Assembly (NCBI RefSeq): GCF_016907235.1
Contig: NZ_JAFBBO010000001.1
Coordinates: 2,480,001-2,544,000, forward strand
DNA length: 64,000 nucleotides
Direction of reading: 5' to 3'
Origin: Oerskovia jenensis
GTDB taxonomy: Bacteria > Actinomycetota > Actinomycetes > Actinomycetales > Cellulomonadaceae
A model generated the notes under the pieces. The model made no database searches and was not told where the DNA came from. It was given only the letters and a program-made list of their open reading frames with translations. Shown here piece by piece: positions 24,653 through 33,199 of the stretch; the first letter of the stretch is position 1; every line of letters starts with the position of its first letter. Made by a program: the position numbers and the translations under genes.

Positions 24653-25480
24653 TCACGCCGCGTCCTTCTCGCCGGGCACCCGGGCGAACTGCAGGTCCGT
24701 GGCGCCCTCGAAGGCGGGGATCTCGAGCGAGGACGACTTCTCGACCTTCCACCCGAGTCCGTACGCGTCGACGTACTCCTGGTAGATGTTGATCACGGGG
24801 GAGCGGTCCAGTGCTGCCTGGAGAGCGACCGGGTCGCCGATGGCGGAGACCACGTAGGGCGGCGAGTAGACCCGTCCGTGCAGGTTGAGCACGTTGCCCA
24901 CGCAACGGAACGCGGTGGTCGGGGTCACGCGCTGCCCCTGGAGGGTCATCGCCTCGGCGCCGCCGGCCCAGAGCGCGTTGATGACCTCCTGGAGGTCCTG
25001 CTGGTGGACGACGAGGTCGTCCACGCGGGCGTCCACCGACTTCTGGGTGGGCGGCGCGTCGTCGAGGGTCACGGTGAGCGCGGGGCCTCTGACCGGGACC
25101 GAGCCCGCGACGATGCCCGTGTTCACGACGACCTCGGGCGAGCTCACCTCGACAGGTGCGAGCTCCTGGGCCAGCGCGGTGACCTCGGTCTCGAGATCGA
25201 CGACCTTCTCGGTCATGTTCTCGACCCGACGCTCCTCGTTCTGCACGAGGTCGGTGAGGTTCTGCGGGTGACGCCCGTCCTGGTTGCGCGCGAGCCTGGC
25301 GCTCGCCGTGAACATGAGGCCCGAGAGCGTGAGCACCAGGAGGACCGTGACACCGGACCGGATGCGCCGTCCCCGGGTGGGGGCGGGGGTGTCGGCTGCA
25401 CGCCCGACGCCTTCCCCGGACGCAGCGTGCTCGTCGACGCCGCCGCGGGGCGCGTCGACGTCCTGGTCGTCCTGGCTCAT
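24653..25480 (-). CDS. DUF881-family membrane protein
   Basis: A 275-aa protein. A hydrophilic N-terminus is followed by one membrane helix (SGVTVLLVLTLSGLMFTASARL), a coiled-coil stretch (NLTDLVQNEERRVENMTEKVVDLETEVTALAQ) and the DUF881 core (GPALTVTLDDAP..., VHQQDLQEVINALWAGGAEAMTLQGQRV). Proteins of this family are found next to crgA in actinobacteria, and the function is not established. ATG 25480 (MSQDDQD) is preferred over 25633, because the extra N-terminus is low-complexity and lacks homology. It is divergent from crgA. The 261-bp gap to the amidotransferase (24392-24652) holds nothing I can support. Confidence 0.88.
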   Translation of the reverse strand: MSQDDQDVDAPRGGVDEHAASGEGVGRAADTPAPTRGRRIRSGVTVLLVLTLSGLMFTASARLARNQDGRHPQNLTDLVQNEERRVENMTEKVVDLETEVTALAQELAPVEVSSPEVVVNTGIVAGSVPVRGPALTVTLDDAPPTQKSVDARVDDLVVHQQDLQEVINALWAGGAEAMTLQGQRVTPTTAFRCVGNVLNLHGRVYSPPYVVSAIGDPVALQAALDRSPVINIYQEYVDAYGLGWKVEKSSSLEIPAFEGATDLQFARVPGEKDAA

Positions 25481-25656
25481 TCCCTGACCCACCTCCGCCT
25501 GACCGTGCACACGGCTATTCTGTCCGCCCACTACGCTAGACGTCGAATGGCGTTGCCGTTCACGACGTCGCGCAGCGCCGTTTCGTCCCACCCGACACAG
25601 CTCCTGCACACCCTTCGTGCCAGGATCACGCATACCGAGGACAGGAGCCAGCTCTC

Positions 25657-25911
25657 GTGCCCGAGTCGAAGTCCCGTAAGAAGCCAGTCAAGGTCAAGGC
25701 CCCGCAGGTGAAGAAGCCTGACACCGGCAACCCGCGCTGGCTCGTCCCGACCATGCTCTCCCTGATGCTGCTGGGCCTGGCCTGGATCGTCCTCTTCTAC
25801 CTGACCAGCAACGGGCTGGGCCTGCCGATCCCGGGGCTGCACCAGTGGAACCTGGCGATCGGGTTCTCGCTGATCATCGCCGGCTTCGTCCTGACGACGC
25901 GCTGGAAGTAG
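25657..25911 (+). CDS. crgA: Cell division protein CrgA
   Basis: An 84-aa protein with a basic N-terminus (MPESKSRKKPVKVKAPQVKKP), the conserved NPRWLVP segment, and two membrane helices (TMLSLMLLGLAWIVLFYLT and WNLAIGFSLIIAGFVL). CrgA is an actinobacterial divisome scaffold interacting with FtsZ, FtsQ, FtsI and RodA-type proteins. The start is GTG 25657 with AGGAGC upstream. It sits in its usual place near the pknAB cluster. Confidence 0.95.
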   Translation: MPESKSRKKPVKVKAPQVKKPDTGNPRWLVPTMLSLMLLGLAWIVLFYLTSNGLGLPIPGLHQWNLAIGFSLIIAGFVLTTRWK

Positions 25912-25949
25912 GGCGAGGGCCTCGCCCTGACCCACCGGGTAGCAGGTTC

Positions 25950-25979
25950 GGGTGGGTCCGCAGCGCTGCGGACCCACCC
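25950..25979. terminator. Bidirectional terminator between crgA and the rhomboid gene
   Basis: GGGTGGGTCCGCAGC (25950-25964) is followed directly by its perfect complement (25965-25979), a 30-bp palindrome. A smaller GGGCGAGG/CCTCGCCC hairpin overlaps the crgA stop at 25911-25927. Confidence 0.8.
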
Positions 25980-26014
25980 TGTCCCTGGTCGTGCGTACAC
26001 AGGTCGTCACCGCC

Positions 26015-26067
26015 TGTGGATAACTACACCGGTGTAGTTCCACAGGTGTGAGTAACTCTGTGGATAA
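26015..26067. promoter_or_regulatory. Two perfect DnaA boxes flanking an 18-bp palindrome
   Basis: TGTGGATAA occurs at 26015-26023 and 26059-26067 (both perfect TTATCCACA boxes read on the minus strand). Between them AACTACACCGGTGTAGTT (26022-26039) is a perfect palindrome, overlapping the first box by two bases and extended by CCTGTGG/CCACAGG. The element lies between the crgA and rhomboid 3' ends, about 14 kb from oriC, so it is not a promoter of either gene. Confidence 0.75.
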
Positions 26068-26090
26068 CTATTCGAGGTCGAGTAGTCGGT

Positions 26091-26924
26091 TCAGAACGCC
26101 ACGAACCCCGGACCGACCGTCGAGTACTTGAGCACCGTCAGCGCCACGAGGGCGACCGCGACGGCCACCGTCACGCCGACGCTCCACGCGACACGACGTG
26201 CCTTGGGCGCGTACGCGTACCCCGCCCCGAGGATCAGTCCGACGGCGAGCCCACCCAGGTGCGCCTGCCACGCGATGTTGGTACCGGGGATGAAGCCGAT
26301 CGCCACGTTGATCCCGATCAGGACGAGGATCTGGGTCGCGTTCCTCCCCAGGCGCCGCAGGACGAGCAGGATCGCTCCGAAGAGCCCGAAGACCGCGCCG
26401 GACGCTCCCACCACGGCCGTGTACCAGCTCTGCGTCGACGGGTCCGCGAGGAGCAGGACCCCGACGGACCCTCCGAGCGCCGCGAGCACGTAGAGCGCGA
26501 TGAAGCGCACCCTCCCGAGCATCTGCTCGAGGAAGGGCCCGGTGATCCACAGGGCGTACATGTTGAACAGGATGTGGAAGACGCCCGTGGAGTGGAGGAA
26601 CGCCGCGGTGAGGAAGCGGTAGGGCTCCACCTCGCCGATGAAGGGCGCGAAGGCCAGCTGCTGGGTCCACCCGCCGTCCGTCACGAGCTGGAGCAGCCAG
26701 CTCCCGACGCACAGCGCGATGATCGTCAGCGTGACGACGGGCCGTCCGCCACGGACCGTGCCCCCCAGGACCGTCTGGGTGCGCGGGACGGTGCGTGCCT
26801 GCTCGCGGACGCAGTCCACGCACTGCACCCCGACGGCGGCGGGCCGCTGGCACTCGGGGCAGGCCGGACGGCCGCAGCGCTGGCAGCGGACGTAGGAGAC
26901 GCGGTCGGGGTGTCGGGGACACAC
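26091..26924 (-). CDS. Rhomboid-family intramembrane serine protease with N-terminal zinc ribbon
   Basis: The N-terminus holds paired metal-binding cysteines (CPRHPD...CQRCGRPACPEC...CVDC), a B-box-like ribbon common on actinobacterial rhomboids. Six to seven membrane helices follow with the rhomboid pattern: HSTGVFHILFNMYALW (oxyanion Asn region), GASGAVFGLFGA with the catalytic Ser, and AHLGGLAVGL with the catalytic His. It cleaves membrane-spanning substrates that are unknown here. The start is ambiguous: GTG 26924 begins at the first Cys, while an in-frame CTG at 26978, overlapping the cyclophilin stop, would give the longer leader typical of homologues. Confidence 0.9.
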   Translation of the reverse strand: MCPRHPDRVSYVRCQRCGRPACPECQRPAAVGVQCVDCVREQARTVPRTQTVLGGTVRGGRPVVTLTIIALCVGSWLLQLVTDGGWTQQLAFAPFIGEVEPYRFLTAAFLHSTGVFHILFNMYALWITGPFLEQMLGRVRFIALYVLAALGGSVGVLLLADPSTQSWYTAVVGASGAVFGLFGAILLVLRRLGRNATQILVLIGINVAIGFIPGTNIAWQAHLGGLAVGLILGAGYAYAPKARRVAWSVGVTVAVAVALVALTVLKYSTVGPGFVAF

Positions 26925-26951
26925 CGGAGCCGGCTGGGCCGGCTCCGGTGT
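26921..26951 (-). terminator. Hairpin between the cyclophilin and rhomboid genes
   Basis: A perfect 14-bp stem (ACACCGGAGCCGGC at 26921-26934 with 26938-26951) around TGG. It begins 24 bp after the cyclophilin stop and covers the GTG 26924 start of the rhomboid gene. It could attenuate or uncouple the two genes, or form inside the coding region if translation starts at CTG 26978. Confidence 0.55.
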
Positions 26952-26974
26952 CCCGAAGGCGGGGACGGAGATGG

Positions 26975-27514
26975 TCAGTCCTCGATGGTGACCGAGGTGA
27001 TGACGATGTCGTCGACCGGACGGTCACCCGGACGCGTCCGGGTGGTGTTGATCGCGTCGACCACGGCGCGCGACTCGTCGTCCGCGACCTCGCCGAAGAT
27101 GGTGTGCTTGCCGTTGAGCCACGGCGTCGGGATCGTGGAGATGAAGAACTGCGACCCGTTGGTGCCCTCGACCTCGCCCGAGACCGGGTTGCGACGCGAC
27201 CCGGCGTTGGCCATGGCCAGCAGGTACGGACGGTCGAACTGGAGCTCGGGGTGGATCTCGTCGTTGAACGTGTAGCCAGGACCGCCGGTCCCGGTACCCA
27301 GGGGGCAACCGCCCTGGATCATGAAGTCCTGGATGACGCGGTGGAAGATCAGCCCGTCGTAGAACGGCGCGTTGCTCTCGGCGCCCGTGCGGGGATCCGT
27401 CCAGGTCGTGGTGCCCTTCGCCAGACCGGTGAAGTTCGCCACCGTCTTGGGCGCGTGGTTCGGCAGGAGCTCGATGCGGATGTCACCAGCAGTGGTGTGG
27501 AGGGTTGCGAACAT
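26975..27514 (-). CDS. ppiA: Peptidyl-prolyl cis-trans isomerase, cyclophilin type
   Basis: A 179-aa cytosolic cyclophilin starting at ATG 27514 (MFATLHTTAGDIRIELLPNHAPKTVANF). Core motifs: FYDGLIFHRVIQDFMIQGG, the MANAG segment, NGSQFFIST, and the WLNGKHTIFGEV loop with the active-site Trp. It accelerates proline isomerisation during folding. The position close to the origin, next to the rhomboid and crgA genes, is conserved in actinobacteria. There is no signal peptide. Confidence 0.95.
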   Translation of the reverse strand: MFATLHTTAGDIRIELLPNHAPKTVANFTGLAKGTTTWTDPRTGAESNAPFYDGLIFHRVIQDFMIQGGCPLGTGTGGPGYTFNDEIHPELQFDRPYLLAMANAGSRRNPVSGEVEGTNGSQFFISTIPTPWLNGKHTIFGEVADDESRAVVDAINTTRTRPGDRPVDDIVITSVTIED

Positions 27515-27664
27515 GCCCTCATTCTCACATGACGTGCTGTGGCGCCCGCCAGTCGCCCGACTCGTGACGAGGACGACGGCGCGCTTGCCTCGCGGGTGCC
27601 CAGGCCCGGTGGCAGAGTGGAGTTCCAGCGACCCTGACCAGCACCGTGAACACCAGGAGGCTTC

Positions 27665-28639
27665 ATGTCCGACCGCACCCGTCGTTCCACCCGAGCCGTG
27701 AACGACACGATCTCGTCGATCGACTCCGAGAAGATCAAGGATCAGGCCGCTGAGCTCGCCGCGCTCGTCGGTGACGCTGGTACCAAGGCGCAGACCACGG
27801 CCGCGCATCTCGCGGACCAGGCCAAGGACTGGGGCCAGCCCAAGGTCGAGGCTTTCGTCGAGTGGGCGACGCCTCGACTCGAGAAGGCGTGGCAGGACAG
27901 CCTGCAGGCAGCTGCCCCGCGCGTCGAGAAGGCCGCGGAGAAGGCCGGCCCGGCCATCGACACCGCGCACGACAAGCTCGTGGACGAGGTCCTGCCCAAG
28001 ATCGTCGCGAGCTTCAACGCCGCGGCGACCGCCGCGGCAGAGGCTGCTTCCCGCAACGCCGAGGCCGCTGCGGCTGCCACGGTGGCCTCGGCGGCGGCAG
28101 CCGAGACGCTGTCCAAGAGGGCTGCGAAGAAGGCGGCCAAGGCGGCCAGGAAGGGGCTCGACGCTTCGGCGGCCTCGGCCAAGAAGGCCGCCAAGGCCGC
28201 ACCTGCCAAGCTCACCGCCGCGGCCGAGCAGGCCGACCCCCAGAAGAAGAGCAAGGCGCTCTGGTGGGTCGTCGGCGGCGTCACCGCCGCGGGCGGCGCC
28301 TACGTCCTGTGGCGCCGTGCCCAGCCCACGACCGACCCGTGGGCCGAGCCGTGGGACCAGGTCCCCGCCTCGACCTTCGACGATGCCCGTGCGGCCGTCA
28401 ACAACGCGGCCGAGGCCGTCGGCGAGGCAGCGGGCGTCGCGGTCGCCAAGGGTCGCGAGACGAGCGGCAAGGTCCAGGAAGCGGTCACCGACGCCGGCGA
28501 GAAGATCACCGGCAAGGTCCAGGAGGCCGTGAGCGACGCCAAGGAGGCCACGCGCAAGGCGACGACACGGGCCAAGGACGCCGCGCCGTCGGGCGACGAG
28601 GGCGAGGCGGCCGGGGACGGCAAGAAGCCGACCGCCTGA
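27665..28639 (+). CDS. Ala/Lys-rich helical protein with central membrane segment
   Basis: A 324-aa protein of unknown function. Long amphipathic Ala/Lys/Glu helices (for example EAASRNAEAAAAATVAS and KRAAKKAAKAARKGL) surround one hydrophobic segment, LWWVVGGVTAAGGAYVLW (about residues 199-216). The C-terminal part repeats GKVQEAV(T/S)DA, an apolipoprotein- or LEA-like pattern. AGGAGG lies 6 nt before ATG 27665. It resembles membrane-anchored helical proteins that are often left uncharacterised in actinobacteria. It is divergent from ppiA and followed by a terminator. Confidence 0.8.
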   Translation: MSDRTRRSTRAVNDTISSIDSEKIKDQAAELAALVGDAGTKAQTTAAHLADQAKDWGQPKVEAFVEWATPRLEKAWQDSLQAAAPRVEKAAEKAGPAIDTAHDKLVDEVLPKIVASFNAAATAAAEAASRNAEAAAAATVASAAAAETLSKRAAKKAAKAARKGLDASAASAKKAAKAAPAKLTAAAEQADPQKKSKALWWVVGGVTAAGGAYVLWRRAQPTTDPWAEPWDQVPASTFDDARAAVNNAAEAVGEAAGVAVAKGRETSGKVQEAVTDAGEKITGKVQEAVSDAKEATRKATTRAKDAAPSGDEGEAAGDGKKPTA

Positions 28640-28669
28640 CGTCGTACCCGGCACCCACGCCGCAGACCC

Positions 28670-28704
28670 GAGAGCCCCGACCGGCAGGACCGGTCGGGGC
28701 TCTC
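28670..28704 (+). terminator. Hairpin terminator of the helical-protein gene
   Basis: GAGAGCCCCGACCGG (28670-28684) and CCGGTCGGGGCTCTC (28690-28704) form a perfect 15-bp stem with a CAGGA loop, 30 bp after the stop. Confidence 0.85.
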
Positions 28705-28846
28705 GGCGTTCCGGGGTCCCGGCGAGCCCGCCCACCCGCCCACAGCCTGGAGGCGTCGGGCAGGCGTCGGGCAGAGAAGGGCCCCGGGGGTACGCGAAAG
28801 GCCGCCGTCCAGGTCCGAAGACCCGGCCGACGGCCTCTCACTTCTG

Positions 28847-28919
28847 TGGAGCCAAGGGGACTCGAACCCCTAACCCCCTGCTTGCAAAGCAGGTGCGCTA
28901 CCAATTGCGCCATGGCCCC
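28847..28919 (-). tRNA. tRNA-Ala (anticodon TGC)
   Basis: 73 nt. Acceptor GGGGCCA/TGGCTCC (with one G-T pair) and discriminator A. Anticodon loop TTTGCAA in a CCTGC/GCAGG stem. T-arm AGGGGTTCGAGTCCCCT. CCA is not encoded. Confidence 0.96.
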
Positions 28920-28949
28920 AGATCACGCGGAACCACCCCGCAGAGACCG

Positions 28950-29069
28950 TCACTCGAAGGTGTCGGTGACCTCTGCCCAGAGATCGCGCTCGTTGTTGTC
29001 CTCGGACACCTTGCGCCAGATCAAGAATCCGGCGCCGGCAACGAGCAGCAGTACGAAGAACTTCTTCAT
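28950..29069 (-). CDS. DLW-39 family microprotein
   Basis: A 39-codon gene between tRNA-Ala and tRNA-Ile. The product starts MKKFFVLLLVAGAGFLIWRK, one membrane helix, and continues with an acidic tail containing the diagnostic D-L-W (residues 29-31). DLW-39 proteins are exactly this length and are restricted to actinobacteria near the origin; the function is unknown. ATG 29069 is preceded by AGGGGGAAC on the minus strand. Confidence 0.93.
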   Translation of the reverse strand: MKKFFVLLLVAGAGFLIWRKVSEDNNERDLWAEVTDTFE

Positions 29070-29099
29070 GACGTTCCCCCTCGGGTGGGTTTCCGGCAG

Positions 29100-29173
29100 T
29101 GGGCCTAAGAGGACTTGAACCTCTGACCTCTTCCTTATCAGGGAAGCGCTCTAACCGTCTGAGCTATAGGCCC
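29100..29173 (-). tRNA. tRNA-Ile (anticodon GAT)
   Basis: 74 nt. Acceptor GGGCCTA/TAGGCCC with discriminator A. Anticodon loop CTGATAA within the TTCCC/GGAAG arm. T-arm AGAGGTTCAAGTCCTCT. CCA is not encoded. Together with tRNA-Ala it lies downstream of gyrA as in most actinobacteria. Confidence 0.96.
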
Positions 29174-29301
29174 TTGCTGTGCTGCGGCAGCGCTTGAGAC
29201 TACCGCACTTCTCGGGGTGCGCCCAAACCGGGACATCGTCCGACGTGCTCCGAAGCAGCTCGAGGCCCTTCGGACGACGTCCCGGTCTGGGGTGTTATGT
29301 C

Positions 29302-30294
29302 CTAGTCGTCCGTCAGTGTCAGGTGGATTCCGCCCACCATGGCCGCGACGATGTTGTAGATGAACGCCATGATCGTGGACAGCGCTGTGATGAGCACCAT
29401 GTTCACGATCGCGATCAGGGTCGACAGCGCGACCACCCGGTTGAACTCCACGAACTGGAGCACGTCGACCTTGGACTCCTCGCCGACGATGCTCCGGATC
29501 AGCGCGTCCGTCTCGGTGAAGACGCCCATGCCGTCGAGCACCGTCCACAGGACCGCCGTCGCGACGACCGTCATGATCCCGATCGCCACCGCCAGCAGGA
29601 ACGACAGCTTCATGACCGACCAGGGGTCGACGCGCGAGATCGCGAGGCGTACCCGACGAGGACCGTCAGCGGGGCGTGCCGCGGGTGTCGCACCCGTCGC
29701 CGGCTGTGCCGGCCTCGGCGCCTGTGCGGCGGGTCCCGGGGCCCCAGCCACGGGCGTGGCCCCCGTGACCGGGCTCGCCGCCCCGCTGAAGCCCGCCGCC
29801 GTGTAGTGCATGGCGGGCACCTCCGGGGCACCGCTCGCAGGGGGTGCGCCTGCGCTCGCCGGGGTCTTGTTCACACGTGGCACCGTTCGGTCGTCGATCT
29901 CGTCGGAGGGCTTCTCGCTCTGCTTCGCGGGCGCGGGCGCAGGCGCCGGTGCGGGCTCGGCCAGCTTCTTGGCGGCGGCCTTGGCCGTCGCCATGGCGGC
30001 GGCAGCCGCCTTCAGCGCACCGGACCGAGCGGTCGCGCCGCCGGAGGCCGGCGGTGGCGGGACGGGCTTCTCGCTCGCCGCCGCCCCGTCCGACGGCGTC
30101 GCTCCCGTCGCCGGGGGAGGTGGTGGGACCGGGGCGCTCGCCCCTGTCCGGGCACCGTTGGTCGTCCCGCCCCCTGCGGGCCGTGCGGTGCCGTTGCTCG
30201 CCGGAGGGCGGGTCGCGGTGCTCGTCACCTCATCAGGGCGCGGCGACACCGCCTTCGGCACGATCGTCGGCGGGGACTTCTTCTCGCTGCTCAT
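29302..30294 (-). CDS. DUF3566-domain membrane protein
   Basis: A 330-aa protein: about 215 residues of Pro/Ala/Thr-rich disordered sequence, then the DUF3566 domain [29 protein letters not shown] with a first membrane helix, a loop, and a second helix ([28 protein letters not shown]) ending in a hydrophilic [10 protein letters not shown]. The family is fixed downstream of gyrA in actinobacteria and has no proven function; the long N-terminus could be a protein-interaction region. The start overlaps the gyrA stop by 4 bp (ATGA). Confidence 0.92.
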   Translation of the reverse strand: MSSEKKSPPTIVPKAVSPRPDEVTSTATRPPASNGTARPAGGGTTNGARTGASAPVPPPPPATGATPSDGAAASEKPVPPPPASGGATARSGALKAAAAAMATAKAAAKKLAEPAPAPAPAPAKQSEKPSDEIDDRTVPRVNKTPASAGAPPASGAPEVPAMHYTAAGFSGAASPVTGATPVAGAPGPAAQAPRPAQPATGATPAARPADGPRRVRLAISRVDPWSVMKLSFLLAVAIGIMTVVATAVLWTVLDGMGVFTETDALIRSIVGEESKVDVLQFVEFNRVVALSTLIAIVNMVLITALSTIMAFIYNIVAAMVGGIHLTLTDD

Positions 30295-32975
30295 CTACCA
30301 TCCTCGGTGGCTCCGGGGGCCGCTTCCGACGAAGCCTCCTGCCCGGTGGTGCTGGCGGGAGAGGCGACCTCGGACTGCCCCTGCTCGGACGCGTCCTCGT
30401 CCACGGTATCCCGATCCTCCCCCAGTCGACGTTCGACATTACGGGCAACGGCGATGATCTTGTCGTTCTTGTCCGGCTTGGCGAAGATGACGCCCTGCGA
30501 CGTGCGTCCCGTGGGCTTGACCTCGTCGACCGACGAGCGCACGATCTTGCCGCGTTCCATGATGACGAGCACCTCGTCGTCGGCGTCCACCACGAGGGCC
30601 CCGACCAGGTCACCGTTGCGCTCGGGAAGGTTCGCGACCTTGATGCCGAAGCCGTTGCGGCCCTGGACGCGGTAGTTGTCCTCGGTGAGCTGGGTCCGCT
30701 TGGCGATTCCGCCCTCGGTGACCGTGAACAGGAAGGCGTCGTCGCGGACCACGTCCATCGCGAGCAGGTCGTCCTCCTCGCGGAACTTCATCCCGGTGAC
30801 GCCCGACGTCGAGCGACCCAGCGGGCGCATGGCGTCGTCGTCGGCCGTGAAGCGGATGGACTGCCCCTTGCGCGAGACCAGGATCAGGTCGTCGGTGGCG
30901 TCCACGAGACGGGCCGAGACCAGCTCGTCGGTGTTGCCCTCCTCGTCCTCGCGCAGGTTGATCGCGATGAGGCCGCCCGAGCGCGGGGAGTTGTACTCCG
31001 CCAGGCGCGTCTTCTTGACCAGACCGCGGCGCGTGGCGAGCACCAGGTACTCGGCGGCGTCGTAGTCGCGCAGGTCCAGGACCTGCGCGATCTTCTCGCC
31101 CGGCTGGAACGCGAGCAGGTTCGCGACGTGCTGACCCTTGGCGTCCCGCCCGCCCTCGGGGAGCTCGTACGCCTTGGCCCGGTACACACGACCCAGGTTC
31201 GTGAAGAACAGGAGCCAGTGGTGCGTCGTCGTCACGAAGAAGTGGTCGACGATGTCGTCCTCGCGCAGCTGCGTGCCGCGCACCCCCTTGCCGCCACGCT
31301 TCTGCTGACGGTAGTTGTCGCTGCGCGTGCGCTTGGCGTAGCCGCCGCGCGTGATCGTGACGACGACCTCCTCCTCAGCGATGAGGTCCTCGATCGAGAC
31401 CTCGCCGTCGTAGGGGAGGATCGTGGTCCGACGCTCGTCTCCGAAGCGGGTCACGATCTCGTCGAGCTCTTCGCCCACGATCTGACGCTGGCGCTCCGGG
31501 CGCGCGAGGATGTCGTTCAGGTCCTTGATCGCGGCCTCGAGCTCCGCGTACTCGTCGACGAGCTTCTGGCGCTCCATCGCGGCGAGCGCGCGCAGCTGCA
31601 GCGTCAGGATCGCCCGGGCCTGGATCTCGTCGACCTCGAGCAGCGCCATGAGGCCCTCACGAGCGTCCTCGACCGTGGCCGAACCACGGATCAGAGCGAT
31701 CACCGCGTCGAGCGCGTCGAGCGCCTTGAGGTAGCCGCGCACGATGTGCGCGCGCTCCTCCTTGGCACGCAGGTCGAACCGGGCGCGGCGCATGACGACG
31801 TCCATCTGGTGCGTCGTCCAGTGACGGACGAACGCGTCGATGCTCAGTGTGCGCGGCACGCCGTCGACCAGCGCGAGCATGTTCGCGCCGAAGTTCTCCT
31901 GGAGCGACGTGTGCTTGTACAGGTTGTTCAGGACGACCTTGGCGACCGCGTCGCGCTTGAGCACGATGACCAGGCGCTGCCCCGTACGGCCCGAGGTCTC
32001 GTCGCGGATGTCGGCGATGCCCTGCACCTTGCCGTCCTTGACCAGGTCGGCGATGCGCAGCGCGAGGTTGTCCGGGTTGACCTGGTAGGGCAGCTCGGTG
32101 ATGACCAGGCAGATCCGGTTCTGGATCTCCTCGACGTTGACGACCGCGCGCATCGTGATCGAGCCACGACCCGTGCGGTACGCCTCCTCGATGCCCTTGT
32201 GGCCGAGGATCGTCGCGCCGGTCGGGAAGTCGGGGCCCTTGATCTTGGTGAGCAGGACCTCGAGGAGCTCCTCCTTGGAGGCCTCCGGGTGCTCGAGGTG
32301 CCACTTCACGCCGTCCGCGACCTCACGGAGGTTGTGCGGCGGGATGTTCGTGGCCATGCCGACCGCGATCCCGGCCGAACCGTTGACCAGCAGGTTCGGG
32401 AAGCGGGAGGGCAGGACGACGGGCTCCTGCGTGCGACCGTCGTAGTTGTCCTGGAAGTCGACGGTCTCCTTGTCGATGTCCCGGACCATCTCCGTGGCCA
32501 GCGGCGCCATGCGGCACTCGGTGTACCGCGGCGCGGCCGCCGGGTCGTTGCCGGGGGAGCCGAAGTTCCCCTGCCCGGCCGCCAACGGGTAACGCAGCGA
32601 CCAGTCCTGGACCAGGCGCACCAGGGCGTCGTAGATGGACGTGTCACCGTGCGGGTGGAACTTGCCCATGACGTCGCCGACGACACGGCTGCACTTGGAG
32701 AACGCCCGGTCGGGACGGTATCCACCGTCGTGCATCGCGTACAGCACGCGACGGTGGACGGGCTTGAGCCCGTCCCGCACGTCGGGGAGTGCACGGCCCA
32801 CGATGACGCTCATCGCGTAGTCGAGGTACGAGCGCTGCATCTCGAGCTGGAGGTCCACCTGCTCGATGCGCCCGTGCTGCACGGCGACCGTGCCGTCTGA
32901 CCGCACCACTGCCTCGGTCCCGTCACCGGGGAGGGTTCCCTGGTTCTCGTCCTGCTCGGGAGTCTCGTCCGTCAC
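30291..32975 (-). CDS. gyrA: DNA gyrase subunit A
   Basis: An 894-aa subunit that breaks and reseals DNA during negative supercoiling, partnering GyrB. The winged-helix/tower core has [17 protein letters not shown], the quinolone region [12 protein letters not shown] (residues 107-118; Thr112 aligns with E. coli Ser83, Asp116 with Asp87), and catalytic Tyr151 in PRYTECRM. The C-terminal beta-pinwheel includes the GyrA box QQKRGGKGV, confirming GyrA rather than ParC. It is transcribed from gyrB through a 224-bp intergenic gap with no gene. Confidence 0.98.
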   Translation of the reverse strand: MTDETPEQDENQGTLPGDGTEAVVRSDGTVAVQHGRIEQVDLQLEMQRSYLDYAMSVIVGRALPDVRDGLKPVHRRVLYAMHDGGYRPDRAFSKCSRVVGDVMGKFHPHGDTSIYDALVRLVQDWSLRYPLAAGQGNFGSPGNDPAAAPRYTECRMAPLATEMVRDIDKETVDFQDNYDGRTQEPVVLPSRFPNLLVNGSAGIAVGMATNIPPHNLREVADGVKWHLEHPEASKEELLEVLLTKIKGPDFPTGATILGHKGIEEAYRTGRGSITMRAVVNVEEIQNRICLVITELPYQVNPDNLALRIADLVKDGKVQGIADIRDETSGRTGQRLVIVLKRDAVAKVVLNNLYKHTSLQENFGANMLALVDGVPRTLSIDAFVRHWTTHQMDVVMRRARFDLRAKEERAHIVRGYLKALDALDAVIALIRGSATVEDAREGLMALLEVDEIQARAILTLQLRALAAMERQKLVDEYAELEAAIKDLNDILARPERQRQIVGEELDEIVTRFGDERRTTILPYDGEVSIEDLIAEEEVVVTITRGGYAKRTRSDNYRQQKRGGKGVRGTQLREDDIVDHFFVTTTHHWLLFFTNLGRVYRAKAYELPEGGRDAKGQHVANLLAFQPGEKIAQVLDLRDYDAAEYLVLATRRGLVKKTRLAEYNSPRSGGLIAINLREDEEGNTDELVSARLVDATDDLILVSRKGQSIRFTADDDAMRPLGRSTSGVTGMKFREEDDLLAMDVVRDDAFLFTVTEGGIAKRTQLTEDNYRVQGRNGFGIKVANLPERNGDLVGALVVDADDEVLVIMERGKIVRSSVDEVKPTGRTSQGVIFAKPDKNDKIIAVARNVERRLGEDRDTVDEDASEQGQSEVASPASTTGQEASSEAAPGATEDGR

Positions 32976-33199
32976 CGTCGTCTACCTCGTCCTGTCGTGG
33001 TCCTGCTGGGTGGTGAAGCTGCGTCGTGGCACGGAGCCGGTGGTCCGGTCGTCGGTGCGCTCACGTCGAGCGCGGACCGCGGTCCGTGCAGCCGTGCCGG
33101 GCTGCGCGGACTCCGTGCCTGGGGCGGGGCCCGGTCCGGGCCGACGTGGGCGGCCGGGTGGAAGACCCGACCGCCCCACGGCTCCCGGCCGCGTCCCCG

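Noticed and set aside
29844-32900. Very long plus-strand open frame opposite gyrA
   Set aside because: It mirrors gyrA codon by codon and has Asp/Arg/Val-biased composition; gyrA is certain.
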